This document shows positions 53,147-63,379 of a stretch of 64,000 bases of DNA, in pieces. Origin of the DNA: Gammaproteobacteria bacterium (GTDB taxonomy: Bacteria > Pseudomonadota > Gammaproteobacteria > GRL18); contig JADGEK010000013.1 in the NCBI GenBank assembly GCA_016744395.1, positions 1 through 64,000 on the forward strand. Direction: 5' to 3'. Under the pieces are notes generated by a model, which saw nothing but the letters and a program-made list of their open reading frames with translations, was not told the origin of the DNA and did no database searches. Numbering within the stretch: position 1 is the first letter of the stretch; each line of letters opens with the position of its first letter. A program made the position numbers and the translations under genes.

Positions 53147-54283
53147 ATGAACCAGAAAAATAATACCCACAAACCACTATCACGCGAAGAACTTTGTGAC
53201 CCAGTTAACCTTTCTGATCTAGTGGAAAAGATTAAACAATGGGGTCGCGAGCTGGGCTTTCAGGCTATAGGTATAACGGATACTGACTTAACCATTGCTG
53301 AACAGCGTTTTAATCATTGGCTTAAACAACAAATGCACGGTGATATGGAATACATGTCACGCCATGGCAATAAAAGGACCCGCCCTGCAGAGCTGGAGCA
53401 AGGTACATTGAGCATTATCTCAGTGCGTATGGACTATTTTCCAGAAGAACCTGAAAATGCCATCAAATTACTGCAACAACCCAGTCAGGGCTATATTGCT
53501 CGCTACAGTTTGGGTAGAGACTATCATAAAGTGGTTAGAAAGCGTCTACAAACCCTGGCAAAAAAACTAGAACACGAAATTGGTGCATTTGGCTATCGAG
53601 TATTTACCGACAGTGCTCCAGTACTGGAGAAACCTCTGGCAGAAAAAGCAGGAATCGGCTGGATTGGGAAACATTCTAATGTATTACAAGAAAAAACAGG
53701 TTCCTGGTTTTTTCTTGGAGAAATATTTACTAACTTACCATTGCCCATTGACAGCCCAGCGGTGAATCATTGCGGCAGTTGCACTAAATGCATCACAGCC
53801 TGCCCTACTAATGCCATAGTGGCCCCCTATGTCGTTGATTCACGCCTTTGCATTTCATACCTGACCATAGAATCACATTCAGCAATTCCTGAAGAATTGC
53901 GTTCTTTAATGGGAAATCGTATCTACGGTTGTGATGATTGCCAATTATTTTGCCCCTGGAATCGCTTTTCACAGCAAACAGTCGAAACCGATTATTTTGC
54001 CCGTGGTGATCTGGCCAGTCCCCAATTACTCGACCTCTTTCTCTGGAATGAAGCTGAATTTTTAAAAAACACAGAAGGAACAGCCATCAGACGCATTGGC
54101 CATGAGTCCTGGCTAAGAAATATTGCGGTGGCATTAGGAAACTGCCTCAGAGAACAAAATGAGACTAATCACAAAAAAATTACTGAAGCATTAACGCTTC
54201 GCTTACAACACCCGTCTGAACTGGTTCATGAACATGTCTCATGGGCCTTAAAACAAAAAAGCACTCTTCAAGATAAAGGATAG
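53147..54283 (+). CDS. queG: Epoxyqueuosine reductase QueG
   Basis: MSRHGNKRTRPAEL; CGSCTKCITACPTNAIVAPYVVDSRLCISYLTIE; CDDCQLFCPWNRF; divergent from tsaE. Confidence 0.96.
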   Translation: MNQKNNTHKPLSREELCDPVNLSDLVEKIKQWGRELGFQAIGITDTDLTIAEQRFNHWLKQQMHGDMEYMSRHGNKRTRPAELEQGTLSIISVRMDYFPEEPENAIKLLQQPSQGYIARYSLGRDYHKVVRKRLQTLAKKLEHEIGAFGYRVFTDSAPVLEKPLAEKAGIGWIGKHSNVLQEKTGSWFFLGEIFTNLPLPIDSPAVNHCGSCTKCITACPTNAIVAPYVVDSRLCISYLTIESHSAIPEELRSLMGNRIYGCDDCQLFCPWNRFSQQTVETDYFARGDLASPQLLDLFLWNEAEFLKNTEGTAIRRIGHESWLRNIAVALGNCLREQNETNHKKITEALTLRLQHPSELVHEHVSWALKQKSTLQDKG

Positions 54284-54285
54284 TA

Positions 54286-55182
54286 ATGGCAAAAATCTTA
54301 TGCGTCGGCATTGCCACTTTAGATATTATTAATGAAGTGCAATATTACCCAGAAGAAGATAATGAAATACGCATTTTGGCTCAGGATAAACGTCGCGGCG
54401 GTAATGCTACCAACACGGCAGCCGTGTTAAGCCAATTAGGGCATCAATGTGATTGGGCTGGCACTTTAGTCAACGAGCTTGACAGTCAGACTATTTTATC
54501 GGATTTAGACTCACACCAAATCAGTTATGAGCACTGTCATTTTCTTGAGCAAGGTAAAATCCCGACCTCTTACATTACACTCAGTAAGGAATCAGGTTCA
54601 AGAACCATAAGCCATTATAGAGATTTACCTGAATATTCTTTTGAGGACTTTAAGCACATTAATTTAAGTGTCTATGACTGGATTCATTTTGAAGGGCGCA
54701 ATGTCTGTGAAACACAAAAAATGATGAACTGGTGTAAACAAGAATACCCTTCTATTCCTTTATCTGTTGAAATTGAAAAAAAACGAGATTTAATACAAAG
54801 TCTCATTGAACCCGCAGATATTGTTTTATTTTCTAAACAATACGCCCTGTCACTTGCCAACACGTCAGCCCAGAAATTCTGCAGACAATTAAGTGCCTGC
54901 TATTTAGATAAAACATTTATTTGTGCCTGGGGTGATGCTGGAGCAGGTGGCTCATTCAATCAAAAGTATCACTGGCAAGATGCTCTCAATATTAAGCCAG
55001 TGGATACTCTTGCAGCAGGTGATGTGTTTAACGCAGGCATCATTGATCAGCAAATCAAACATCAGAGCCTCAATCAATGCATTCAATTTGCTTGTCAACT
55101 GGCAGGAAAAAAATGCACCATTAAGGGAATCAAGGATCTGCCACTTTCAATAAGTCTGCCAATCAATAATAATGAGAAATAA
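54286..55182 (+). CDS. PfkB-family carbohydrate kinase (ketohexokinase-like)
   Basis: RRGGNATNTAAVLSQLGHQCDWAG; DTLAAGDVFNAGIID. Confidence 0.85.
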   Translation: MAKILCVGIATLDIINEVQYYPEEDNEIRILAQDKRRGGNATNTAAVLSQLGHQCDWAGTLVNELDSQTILSDLDSHQISYEHCHFLEQGKIPTSYITLSKESGSRTISHYRDLPEYSFEDFKHINLSVYDWIHFEGRNVCETQKMMNWCKQEYPSIPLSVEIEKKRDLIQSLIEPADIVLFSKQYALSLANTSAQKFCRQLSACYLDKTFICAWGDAGAGGSFNQKYHWQDALNIKPVDTLAAGDVFNAGIIDQQIKHQSLNQCIQFACQLAGKKCTIKGIKDLPLSISLPINNNEK

Positions 55183-55213
55183 TCACTTAAAACACTTGAT
55201 AATAAAAAGAAAA

Positions 55214-55249
55214 AAAGTTATTTTTATTATTAATAATAAAAATAACTTT
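55214..55249. repeat. 36-bp perfect AT-rich palindrome downstream of the PfkB gene
   Basis: AAAGTTATTTTTATTATTAATAATAAAAATAACTTT equals its own reverse complement. Confidence 0.9.
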
Positions 55250-55470
55250 AATGCAATTGACTAAGTGGCTAATGACAAACCAAAAAGATGAATAATTCGA
55301 ACCTTTCATGCTAATAATAACGTTAATATGGACAAAACGAATTCTGCAGAAAGCATTTTTTTGAAATCAACATCTCCTACAATATGTGTTTAAAGCATTC
55401 TTTAAACTAGCACTAAATCATTTACTACAAACAAAATTACAACAATAATAAAATTCTAAGAGACCAATTA

Positions 55471-55878
55471 ATGAGTGAGTTATTTTCTGAAGCATGGATA
55501 AAATCATTGGGTGATGCCTGGAACAATGATCCCCTGGTTGTCGAACCACTGAAAAAAGCAGGCTTTACATCGACTATTTCCTATGGATTTATTGGAGAAG
55601 AACACCCCAAATGCCTGTTAGACATTGTCAATGGTAAAATTATTAGTGCATCACTATACAAAAATGAAGACATTGACTGGGATTTGCGTGCTGATCCGCA
55701 AAACTGGGAAAAATGGGTGACCAAAGGATTTGGCTTAACTAAATTGGGACCTGCTGTTGCTACTCGTGCACTGCAATTTGCTCAAGGTGATTATCGTCAG
55801 ATGATTCGAAATCCTGCGTTAAGCAGGCCTTTCTTACGTCATTTTGTCCTAATGACTCAATTAAAGACCACTTTCTAA
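55471..55878 (+). CDS. SCP2/sterol-binding-like domain protein
   Basis: CLLDIVNGKIISASLYKNEDIDWDLRADPQNWEKWVTKGFGLTKLGPAVATRALQFAQGDYRQMIRNP. Confidence 0.55.
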   Translation: MSELFSEAWIKSLGDAWNNDPLVVEPLKKAGFTSTISYGFIGEEHPKCLLDIVNGKIISASLYKNEDIDWDLRADPQNWEKWVTKGFGLTKLGPAVATRALQFAQGDYRQMIRNPALSRPFLRHFVLMTQLKTTF

Positions 55879-55928
55879 GCAACATTTCAAGAAAGAAAAA
55901 GACAGCAAACAAACTAAAGCATTATTTT

Positions 55929-56234
55929 TTAGCTTTTCTTTTTTTGAGCGGCTTTGCTTAAAAGCAGCTCAACTTGTTCTGCTGAAAGTTCATTTAGATG
56001 CTGGCTTAAATCTTTTTTATGAATCCGTTTTTTCTTGTTTCTTCGCTTCATTTTAGTTGCAGCAGCCACAATTCCCTGATGCTTCACATCAACATATTCT
56101 AAACACAGTGATGCCAGCTCATCACGAGTCAAGCCCAACAGCTTACTCAATTTAGATAATCTATCAAACGCTTTACCAGATAAATTCAAACTGATTTGTT
56201 TCTTCATAATCATTTTTTGCCTTAATCCCAGCAT
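55929..56234 (-). CDS. Small basic hypothetical protein (possible RHH-like N-terminus)
   Basis: KKQISLNLSGKAFDRLSKLSKLLGLTRDELASLCLEYV then KMKRRNKKKRIHKKD basic stretch. Confidence 0.5.
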   Translation of the reverse strand: MLGLRQKMIMKKQISLNLSGKAFDRLSKLSKLLGLTRDELASLCLEYVDVKHQGIVAAATKMKRRNKKKRIHKKDLSQHLNELSAEQVELLLSKAAQKKKS

Positions 56235-56337
56235 TTCAAGATATAAAAATCTGGACTCAAATGCAAATTCGATAGATAATATCGGGTTCTAATTTAATAA
56301 AATCATTCCGCTAAATATCGCCATTGGCAAAAAAAAT

Positions 56338-57384
56338 ATGAGTACAGAAGCGACAGTAAACTGGGAAGAAACAGTCCCGACAACACAAGAAATTGAGCAG
56401 AAAAAACCTAAAATCGGTGAGCAAGCACAAGCTCAACTCGTTCAGCGCATCAAACGATTACTTATCGAGCAAAATGCAGTATTAGTGGCCCATTATTATA
56501 CCGATCCTATTTTACAGCAACTTGCTGATGAAACTGGCGGATCTGTTTCTGATTCTTTGGAAATGGCTCGATTTGGCAAAGCCAGCACTGCCAACAAAAT
56601 CATCGTGGCGGGTGTACGCTTCATGGGTGAAACAGCAAAAATTCTTTCCCCTGAAAAAACCGTTTTAATGCCTGATTTAGAGGCGACTTGTTCACTGGAT
56701 CTGGGATGCTCAGCAGAAGATTTTATCCCTTTTTGTGATGCACACCCCGATCATACCGTAGTTGTTTACGCCAACACCAGCGCAAAGGTCAAAGCTCGAG
56801 CCGATTGGGTCGTTACTTCAGGCATTGCCACAAAAGTAATAAAACATCTTGCCAGTGAAGGTAAAAAAATTCTCTGGGCTCCCGATCGCCACCTTGGTAA
56901 ATACATTCAAAGCGTGACAAATGCCGATATGTTGCTTTGGCAAGCCTCCTGTATTGTACATGATGAATTTAAAGCCGATGCCCTACTGGCACTTAAAGAA
57001 AAGCACCCAGACGCAAAAATTCTGGTACATCCAGAGTCACCCTATACAGTGGTTGAAATGGCAGACGTCGTTGGTTCCACGACTCAATTGATTGATGCAG
57101 TTAAAAATATGCCTGAACAGATATTTATTGTCGCAACCGATAATCGTATCTTTTATAAAATGCAGCAGGATGCCCCAAATAAAATTCTGATTGAAGCACC
57201 AACAGGTGGCGTCGGTGCAACCTGCACCATGTGTGCCCATTGTTCATGGATGGCAATGAATACACTTCAAGGCATATTGGACGTACTAGAAAAAGGAACT
57301 AACGAGGTCACAGTTGAAGAAGGTGTCAGACTTAAAGCATTTGAATCCACACAACGCCTATTGGACTTTGCCGCAAAGCAATAG
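56338..57384 (+). CDS. nadA: Quinolinate synthase
   Basis: [54 protein letters not shown]. Confidence 0.98.
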   Translation: MSTEATVNWEETVPTTQEIEQKKPKIGEQAQAQLVQRIKRLLIEQNAVLVAHYYTDPILQQLADETGGSVSDSLEMARFGKASTANKIIVAGVRFMGETAKILSPEKTVLMPDLEATCSLDLGCSAEDFIPFCDAHPDHTVVVYANTSAKVKARADWVVTSGIATKVIKHLASEGKKILWAPDRHLGKYIQSVTNADMLLWQASCIVHDEFKADALLALKEKHPDAKILVHPESPYTVVEMADVVGSTTQLIDAVKNMPEQIFIVATDNRIFYKMQQDAPNKILIEAPTGGVGATCTMCAHCSWMAMNTLQGILDVLEKGTNEVTVEEGVRLKAFESTQRLLDFAAKQ

Positions 57385-57430
57385 CGGTTGAATTTTGAGT
57401 GCAATAACTTCTTTTGATGTTAATTAAAAT

Positions 57431-58249
57431 TCAACATTCAACTTTGCTTTTCCAGATCATGCCTTCATTAATCCAGTTTTGGATAAAACCTGCGACTCTA
57501 ACGGCAGCATTTTGTTCATCAACCCATTCACAAACCCCACTGCAAATCTCAGTAAAATTATGACCTGAAAGCATGGCGTCCATTGCCCAGGCTTCATCCA
57601 CATCCATAGACCGATATAGGGTCTTTAAATCTTTACGCCAAATGCACCAGGCAATCGGATATTCATTTTTAGTAATATCAATAGGTGGTTCTTCTTGATC
57701 AATTGCTTGCCACAGCTGAGGGGTATTATAGTTCAAATCAACACGATTCAGTGTGGGATGAAAATCAAACTTCAATACTGGCCAGGATTGGGGATCAATT
57801 TGCTGTAAAGCTTCCATTGTTAGAACAGAAGTATCAGCAGCATCAAAAGCATCTCTTAATATCCACTCAAAATAAGCCATTTCAGAAAGAATGGCTTGAG
57901 TCTTATAGCTTTCAGCAATCTGCAAAAAAGCACTCATCCGGTGCCCAAAATATCGAAGAGAAAAGTGTTTGGATGGATTGGCAGTTAAATAGTCTACACC
58001 AAGGTTAAAAAAATCTTCATCACCTAATAGAGTATGTAAGGCAGGAAAAGTATCGTCTAATGCTTCAATTAAGCGAAACCGATAAGCGTTTGCATAGATA
58101 TCCAATCGAGTATCTGCAGACACTTTTTCAGTCCCCGTCACTGATTCTTTGATTTGAGGATCAGCTTCTTGCAACCAAGCCAGCATTTGTTGTTGTAAAG
58201 ACTGTAATTCAGATGGGGAGAGGCTTGCATCTTGGGCATCGGTCTTCAT
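57431..58249 (-). CDS. DUF2063-family MNIO partner protein (BufC/HvfC-like)
   Basis: LDIYANAYRFRLIEALDDTFPALHTLLGDEDFFNLGVDYLTANPSKHFSLRYFG; 4-bp overlap with the DUF692 gene. Confidence 0.9.
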   Translation of the reverse strand: MKTDAQDASLSPSELQSLQQQMLAWLQEADPQIKESVTGTEKVSADTRLDIYANAYRFRLIEALDDTFPALHTLLGDEDFFNLGVDYLTANPSKHFSLRYFGHRMSAFLQIAESYKTQAILSEMAYFEWILRDAFDAADTSVLTMEALQQIDPQSWPVLKFDFHPTLNRVDLNYNTPQLWQAIDQEEPPIDITKNEYPIAWCIWRKDLKTLYRSMDVDEAWAMDAMLSGHNFTEICSGVCEWVDEQNAAVRVAGFIQNWINEGMIWKSKVEC

Positions 58250-59205
58250 GCTGGTATTTTTTGCTGTTGTAGTGGTTTAGATTCCTGTTTCATCTGCAAA
58301 TTTTGTACAAGACTCGAATAATAACCACCTTTGAGCACATTTTCTGAAACATCTCTTGCTAAATCTAATTCTAATAACAGTTCATTTAAGGGCGGGATAT
58401 TATCATCTCTTTCAATCATAAAGGTGACATCACCAAATCGTTCTACTGCTTTAGCGTACAGTGACCAAACGGCATCACAAACAGGCATATCATGAGTATC
58501 AATCACATAATCACCATAGTCACTATGCCCCGCCAGGTGGAATTGCTGAACTCTTTGTTTAGGGACTTGTAAAAGATAGTCCAGTGGATCAAATTCATGA
58601 TTCACTGAAGAAACATAAATGTTGTTGATATCGAGTAATAAGAGGCAGTCTGCTCTTTCTGCGACCTCATTTAAGAATTCCCATTCGCTCATATCGGATT
58701 GCTTATAGCTGACATAACTGGAGACATTTTCAATGAGCATTCGACAGCCTAGAAAATCCTGAACCTGACTGATTCGGTCGGCCACATTTTTAACACTTTC
58801 TTCGGTATAAGGTAAGGGCAGTAAATCATGTGCATTGCTACCATTCGTTCCCGTCCAACAAAGGTGATCTGAGAGCCAATGAGCATTAATTCTGTTTTTT
58901 AGCAATTTCACTTGCTCAAGATAATTTTTATCAAGGGGTTCCGTATTACCAATGTTCATAGAGACGCCATGCATAACCATGGGGTATTGTTCGGCAATTT
59001 TTTCCAGATAATAAAGTGGCTTGCCACCTGGAACCAGATAATTTTCGGTGAGTACTTCAAACCAATCGACGTTGATAGAATGTTCTGTTTGCTGAGAATC
59101 TTCAGTTTCAAAAGAATCAATGACATCTTGATAATGTTCTTTTCTTAGACCTAGACCAAATCCCAGTCCTTGATATTTTTTACTGTCTTCCATATCATCC
59201 GTCAT
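58246..59205 (-). CDS. DUF692 multinuclear non-heme iron-dependent oxidase (BufB-like)
   Basis: GLGFGLGLRKEHY; VDWFEVLTENYL; MVMHGVSMNIGNTEPLD; WLSDHLCWTG; LIENVSSYV; LLLDINNIYVSSVNHEFD; HLAGHSDYGDYVIDTHDMPV. Confidence 0.93.
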   Translation of the reverse strand: MTDDMEDSKKYQGLGFGLGLRKEHYQDVIDSFETEDSQQTEHSINVDWFEVLTENYLVPGGKPLYYLEKIAEQYPMVMHGVSMNIGNTEPLDKNYLEQVKLLKNRINAHWLSDHLCWTGTNGSNAHDLLPLPYTEESVKNVADRISQVQDFLGCRMLIENVSSYVSYKQSDMSEWEFLNEVAERADCLLLLDINNIYVSSVNHEFDPLDYLLQVPKQRVQQFHLAGHSDYGDYVIDTHDMPVCDAVWSLYAKAVERFGDVTFMIERDDNIPPLNELLLELDLARDVSENVLKGGYYSSLVQNLQMKQESKPLQQQKIPA

Positions 59206-59304
59206 TTCTTAACACTGAGTAATTACAAATTAATATATTATAAGATGACTTTAGCTGAATGTTAGCTGCTGTTAGCAACCAAAAGCAGCTAAAGTCCACA
59301 GAGC

Positions 59305-59577
59305 TTACATACTACCTAAAACTTTACCACCTTTATCAGCACAGTCTTTGGCAGAAGCTTTGATCCAACCATGTCCTTTACAGCTGTTCTGTCCTTTACA
59401 AGAGTTAGTTGCTGTTGCACAAGCTGAACTTCCTTTACATGCATTAATACCACTGCATTTTACTGTCGCTTCTTCAGGTGAAGCAGTTGCTGTGGCAGTA
59501 AAACCAGTTGCAAAAAGAGCTGCTGCTGCCGCAGCAATCGCTGCACCTGATAATTTTTTAGTTGCATTCATACTCAT
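59305..59577 (-). CDS. Bufferin-like RiPP precursor (BufA-like), Cys-rich with signal peptide
   Basis: Signal-peptide-like MSMNATKKLSGAAIAAAAAALFATGFTATATA; core VKCSGINACKGSSACATATNSCKGQNSCKGHGWIKASAKDCADKGGKVLG. Confidence 0.88.
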   Translation of the reverse strand: MSMNATKKLSGAAIAAAAAALFATGFTATATASPEEATVKCSGINACKGSSACATATNSCKGQNSCKGHGWIKASAKDCADKGGKVLGSM

Positions 59578-59860
59578 ATTCCTTATATTCAGTGATTTAT
59601 ATTCAATTTGTAAAACTAACTTATTTTACTTTTTATAGCAGTTAGCCTATTTTTTTACTCTTTTTCATTATAAAAAATGGAAAAAAGACTAAAAAACTGA
59701 GCCAACTTGTAAAGTTAAATAAAGTATAATTGATATATGTCACGAAACAATCACGGAAACTACTTAGTTTTATAACAATTACTCTAATACTTTCTGATTT
59801 TCTGGAATTTTACACGAGATTTAGAGGATAATGGCTATTTTCAATTAGCACTCACTGACA

Positions 59861-60904
59861 ATGAATAACGAATTATTTGCTTCAAAAGAACAATTTCGAC
59901 ACATTTTTGAACAAGGTTTGGTCAAACTTCTGGATTATGATGGTTTGGGTATCTTTATTTTGGTATTAGCCAATGCCAGCTTTGATGAGCATGTGCATGA
60001 TTACACCCATACAGCCTTATTAGAAAAATACGAACAACTCTCTAAGAAGTATCAGTATTTACTTCAAGATGGCCAACTACTCACAGAACCTGAAGATGAC
60101 ATTCTTGTTTTTTTAAAACTCATGGCGATGGGCATGGATAAAGTCAGTCAAACTGAATTTCGCCAAACGAAACAATGGGAATTACAATTTAATCACATTC
60201 GCTCTTTGAGACCTGCCCGCATCAGTAAAAATGTCATCAAAGGGATCCTCCTGGACTTTGACCCTGAGAGCTTCCACTTTAATAAGCCTTTTTTACAAAA
60301 AGAAAGTTATTGGAATGGCATGATGAATGGGAAACACCTGGATATTTTTTACAATAAATTTCCATTTGCCCGTTTTCATTCCCTTTTGGTCCCCGAAAAA
60401 GAAGCTTCTTTACCCCAATACCTCACTCATGAGTACCATGAATACATCTGGCAAATCACTGAGCATCTAGGCAATAAATTACCTGGAATTGGCATGGCCT
60501 ATAATTCATACGGCGCTTTTTCTTCCATTAATCACTTGCATTTTCACCTGTTTATTAAAGACCATCCTCTCCCTGTCACACATCCAATTTGGAAGCATAA
60601 TGGTGGCGATAAGACTTACCCCATTCAATGTGATGTGTTTCATTCCATAGATGAAGCCTGGCAATTTATTGAAGAATTACATCAACAGCAAATAAGCTTT
60701 AATCTTATTTATCAGCCTGGCATTCTTTATTGCCTGCCTCGCAAACACCAGGGCACTTATGCGGATGCCTCCTGGAGCAGTGGCTTTGCCTGGTATGAAG
60801 TCAGTGGCGGCTTTACAACCTTTAATCATACCCAATTTGTGGAACTGGACTGTCAGGCACTGGAACAGGAATTATCATTGCTAAACATTAATGCTCCTTC
60901 ATAG
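59861..60904 (+). CDS. HIT-like (HxHxH) nucleotidyltransferase/hydrolase-like protein
   Basis: SINHLHFHLFIKD triad-like motif; KFPFARFHSLLVPEKEASLPQYLT. Confidence 0.6.
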   Translation: MNNELFASKEQFRHIFEQGLVKLLDYDGLGIFILVLANASFDEHVHDYTHTALLEKYEQLSKKYQYLLQDGQLLTEPEDDILVFLKLMAMGMDKVSQTEFRQTKQWELQFNHIRSLRPARISKNVIKGILLDFDPESFHFNKPFLQKESYWNGMMNGKHLDIFYNKFPFARFHSLLVPEKEASLPQYLTHEYHEYIWQITEHLGNKLPGIGMAYNSYGAFSSINHLHFHLFIKDHPLPVTHPIWKHNGGDKTYPIQCDVFHSIDEAWQFIEELHQQQISFNLIYQPGILYCLPRKHQGTYADASWSSGFAWYEVSGGFTTFNHTQFVELDCQALEQELSLLNINAPS

Positions 60905-61019
60905 CCCGTTGAAATCAAGCAATAACACTTGATTTTACACAGATTTAACACCATTTATGGTTCAAGCTATAAAAATCAGTTGAACCTGAATTCATTCATT
61001 TAAAGTAAAAGAGTTTATT

Positions 61020-61361
61020 ATGTCATTTGGTAACGTCCACGGCTCCATGCTGCGTAAAGTAAGAACACCTGAAGAATTTGTTAGTATGGTTAAAGAGCTC
61101 AGAGAGGATGTCTTTGACTTACGTGAGGCCTGTGAATACGCACCTGATGAAATGGGGCGTTCTGGGTTACTGGTTGAGCCTTTAGAAGAAATAGTCGAAG
61201 CACTTTATCAATCCTTTGTTGATGGTACTTATGAGTTCAAAGATGAAGATCTGCCATATATGAGCATCGTTAAAGAAAATAATCACACAGCACTTTTACC
61301 TATGTTGAATTTACTCAAAGAAGTCAATCGCATTCATCGAGAAGGTTTGGACATCGACTAG
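61020..61361 (+). CDS. Conserved-looking hypothetical protein (113 aa)
   Basis: Intact acidic ORF with an upstream purine-rich stretch. Confidence 0.5.
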   Translation: MSFGNVHGSMLRKVRTPEEFVSMVKELREDVFDLREACEYAPDEMGRSGLLVEPLEEIVEALYQSFVDGTYEFKDEDLPYMSIVKENNHTALLPMLNLLKEVNRIHREGLDID

Positions 61362-61414
61362 ATTCCCAAGCTATCACTCATTTTATATGACTTAATTTAT
61401 AAAGTAGCGAAAAT

Positions 61415-61603
61415 ATGGATAAGAATTATTGCAGTCATTGTGGCAATGAAATAGATGAAGATGCTGGCAGCTGTCCAATCTGCAATGCCCCTACTCATTT
61501 TCATGGCAAAGACTGGCAGAAAAAAACACCCAGGAAATTCATTTATTATTTTATTGGCTTAGTCATTTTTTGCTTTTTAGTGATGTTTATTGCGCCAAGA
61601 TAA
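61415..61603 (+). CDS. Zinc-ribbon membrane-anchored small protein
   Basis: YCSHCGNEIDEDAGSCPICNAP followed by one TM helix. Confidence 0.7.
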   Translation: MDKNYCSHCGNEIDEDAGSCPICNAPTHFHGKDWQKKTPRKFIYYFIGLVIFCFLVMFIAPR

Positions 61604-61708
61604 GAAATAATTCTGAGCCCTTCAGGCATGAAGAAAAAATAAGTGATTTGAAGTAAAGTTTTTATAGACAAATCGCTCTCTTCCCAGTATCATACACGCC
61701 TGTTGTTC

Positions 61709-61784
61709 GGGGCTATAGCTCAGCTGGGAGAGCGCTTCGCTGGCAGCGAAGAGGTCAGGAGTTCGATCCTCCTTAGCTCCACCA
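61709..61784 (+). tRNA. tRNA-Ala(GGC)
   Basis: GGGGCTATAGCTCAGCTGGGAGAGCGCTTCGCTGGCAGCGAAGAGGTCAGGAGTTCGATCCTCCTTAGCTCCACCA; anticodon loop CTGGCAG; CCA encoded. Confidence 0.97.
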
Positions 61785-61916
61785 AACAACTCTTTACAAA
61801 AACGCGCTAAAAGCACATTTTAGTCAGTATTTTGTCAGTGCAAAAAATTGCTGTTTTCACAGCGAAGAGAACTTTTGTTAGCTTTTTGTTTTACAGAAAG
61901 TATTTTCAAATAATAT

Positions 61917-61992
61917 GTCCCCTTCGTCTAGTGGCCTAGGACACCGCCCTTTCACGGCGGTAACAGGGGTTCGAACCCCCTAGGGGACGCCA
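61917..61992 (+). tRNA. tRNA-Glu(TTC)
   Basis: GTCCCCTTCGTCTAGTGGCCTAGGACACCGCCCTTTCACGGCGGTAACAGGGGTTCGAACCCCCTAGGGGACGCCA; anticodon loop CTTTCAC. Confidence 0.97.
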
Positions 61993-62515
61993 CTCTTTTT
62001 TATAAGTATGTTCCAGTTAATAACAGACTGTTTACAGGCAACATCGTCTTACTAAGGTAAATCAACCCTGTATTTCCATACCAATTCTCCACTTTCCTTC
62101 AAAATCTTGATAACAACCTGCAGCAATCAAGGTAATTGACTAAATCTCCTAATGTTTAGGTTTTCAAATTGCGAATCATTATGCAAAACAAGCAGTTTTT
62201 ATTATTTCCCTAAAAAAATAAGTCAAATAACTTTTATTAAACATCCTATGTAAACCCCGTAGAACTACAACACTCAAAATTGCCCTCCTGAGAATCAAAA
62301 AAAACATATAAATGCTTGATTAAAAAGATGATTAAATTTAATTAAAGAAATCTTATTTTATAATATCAGTTTTTAATTCAAATAATTTTTTAAGCCTTGT
62401 TCACTGTACAGATAGACTTTTACCCATATAAAAACAAATCAGGCATATCTCTTGCTCTAGTAATAAATAAGACCCGTATTTTAACAGTACGGACTAATTA
62501 TTTACGGAGAAGATA

Positions 62516-63379
62516 ATGGAAGTGTCACTGATTACACCCAGTTATGCACCTGATTTTGAACGTTGCAAACTATTATGCCAAAGTATTGATAGATATGTCT
62601 GTGACTATAGAAAGCATGTCATTATAGTTGATAAGGCTGATTATAATCTTTTCAAAACACTGAAAAATGATAAAACAGATATTATCATTAAAGAAAGCAT
62701 ACTACCCTCCTGGCTAATAAAAATACCCTTTTCAAAAAAATGGTGGCTTAACCTTAAAGGCTTACCTGTTCGAGGCTGGATATTACAACAAATTGTCAAA
62801 CTGTCTGTGCATGAATTCGTTGATTCTGATGCCTATATTTTTGCAGATTCTGATGTCACTTTTATACGCCCTTTTAAAGCATCCTCCATTATTAAAGAGG
62901 ATAAAGTCAGACTGTGCAGTATGCCTAGAAAAACAGATGACTACACAGATAAGCGCAAACAAGCCTGGCATGAACATGCAGCCCAACTATCAGGGCTTCA
63001 AAATACGGGACAATTAACCCAGGATTATATCAGTCAATTAGTTTGCTGGCGTCGTGATACCTTGCAGAAGTTAACTCAACAAATAGAAAAGCACTCAAAA
63101 AAGCCGTGGAAACAAGTACTCACTAATACTCTGGATTTTTCAGAGTACATTCTCTACGGAATTTTTGCTGAACATGTGATGGCTGAAGAATCTGGTCATT
63201 TTAAGGATGAACATGAGTTGTGCTATTGCTCATGGCATCAGCCAATCAGTGATATAGATGAGTTAAGTCATTTTTTAGCGAATATTCCACAGAATTATAA
63301 CTCCGTATTAATTCAATCAAATTTAGACATTGATACAGATGATTATAAGAACTTGTTGATCAACGTTCAGGAAAAATAA
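62516..63379 (+). CDS. DUF6492-like / glycosyltransferase-like protein
   Basis: MEVSLITPSYAPDFERCKLLCQSIDRYV...YIFADSDVTFIRPF (DSD, glycosyltransferase-like). Confidence 0.6.
   Translation: MEVSLITPSYAPDFERCKLLCQSIDRYVCDYRKHVIIVDKADYNLFKTLKNDKTDIIIKESILPSWLIKIPFSKKWWLNLKGLPVRGWILQQIVKLSVHEFVDSDAYIFADSDVTFIRPFKASSIIKEDKVRLCSMPRKTDDYTDKRKQAWHEHAAQLSGLQNTGQLTQDYISQLVCWRRDTLQKLTQQIEKHSKKPWKQVLTNTLDFSEYILYGIFAEHVMAEESGHFKDEHELCYCSWHQPISDIDELSHFLANIPQNYNSVLIQSNLDIDTDDYKNLLINVQEK

Noticed and set aside
59348-59638. 96-aa plus-strand ORF
   Set aside because: Antisense shadow of the Cys-rich bufferin-like precursor, which has a clear signal peptide and operon context.
61622-61816. 64-aa minus-strand ORF (KELFGGAKEDRTPDLFAASEALSQLSYSPEQQ)
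   Set aside because: Antisense translation of tRNA-Ala(GGC), a common annotation artefact.
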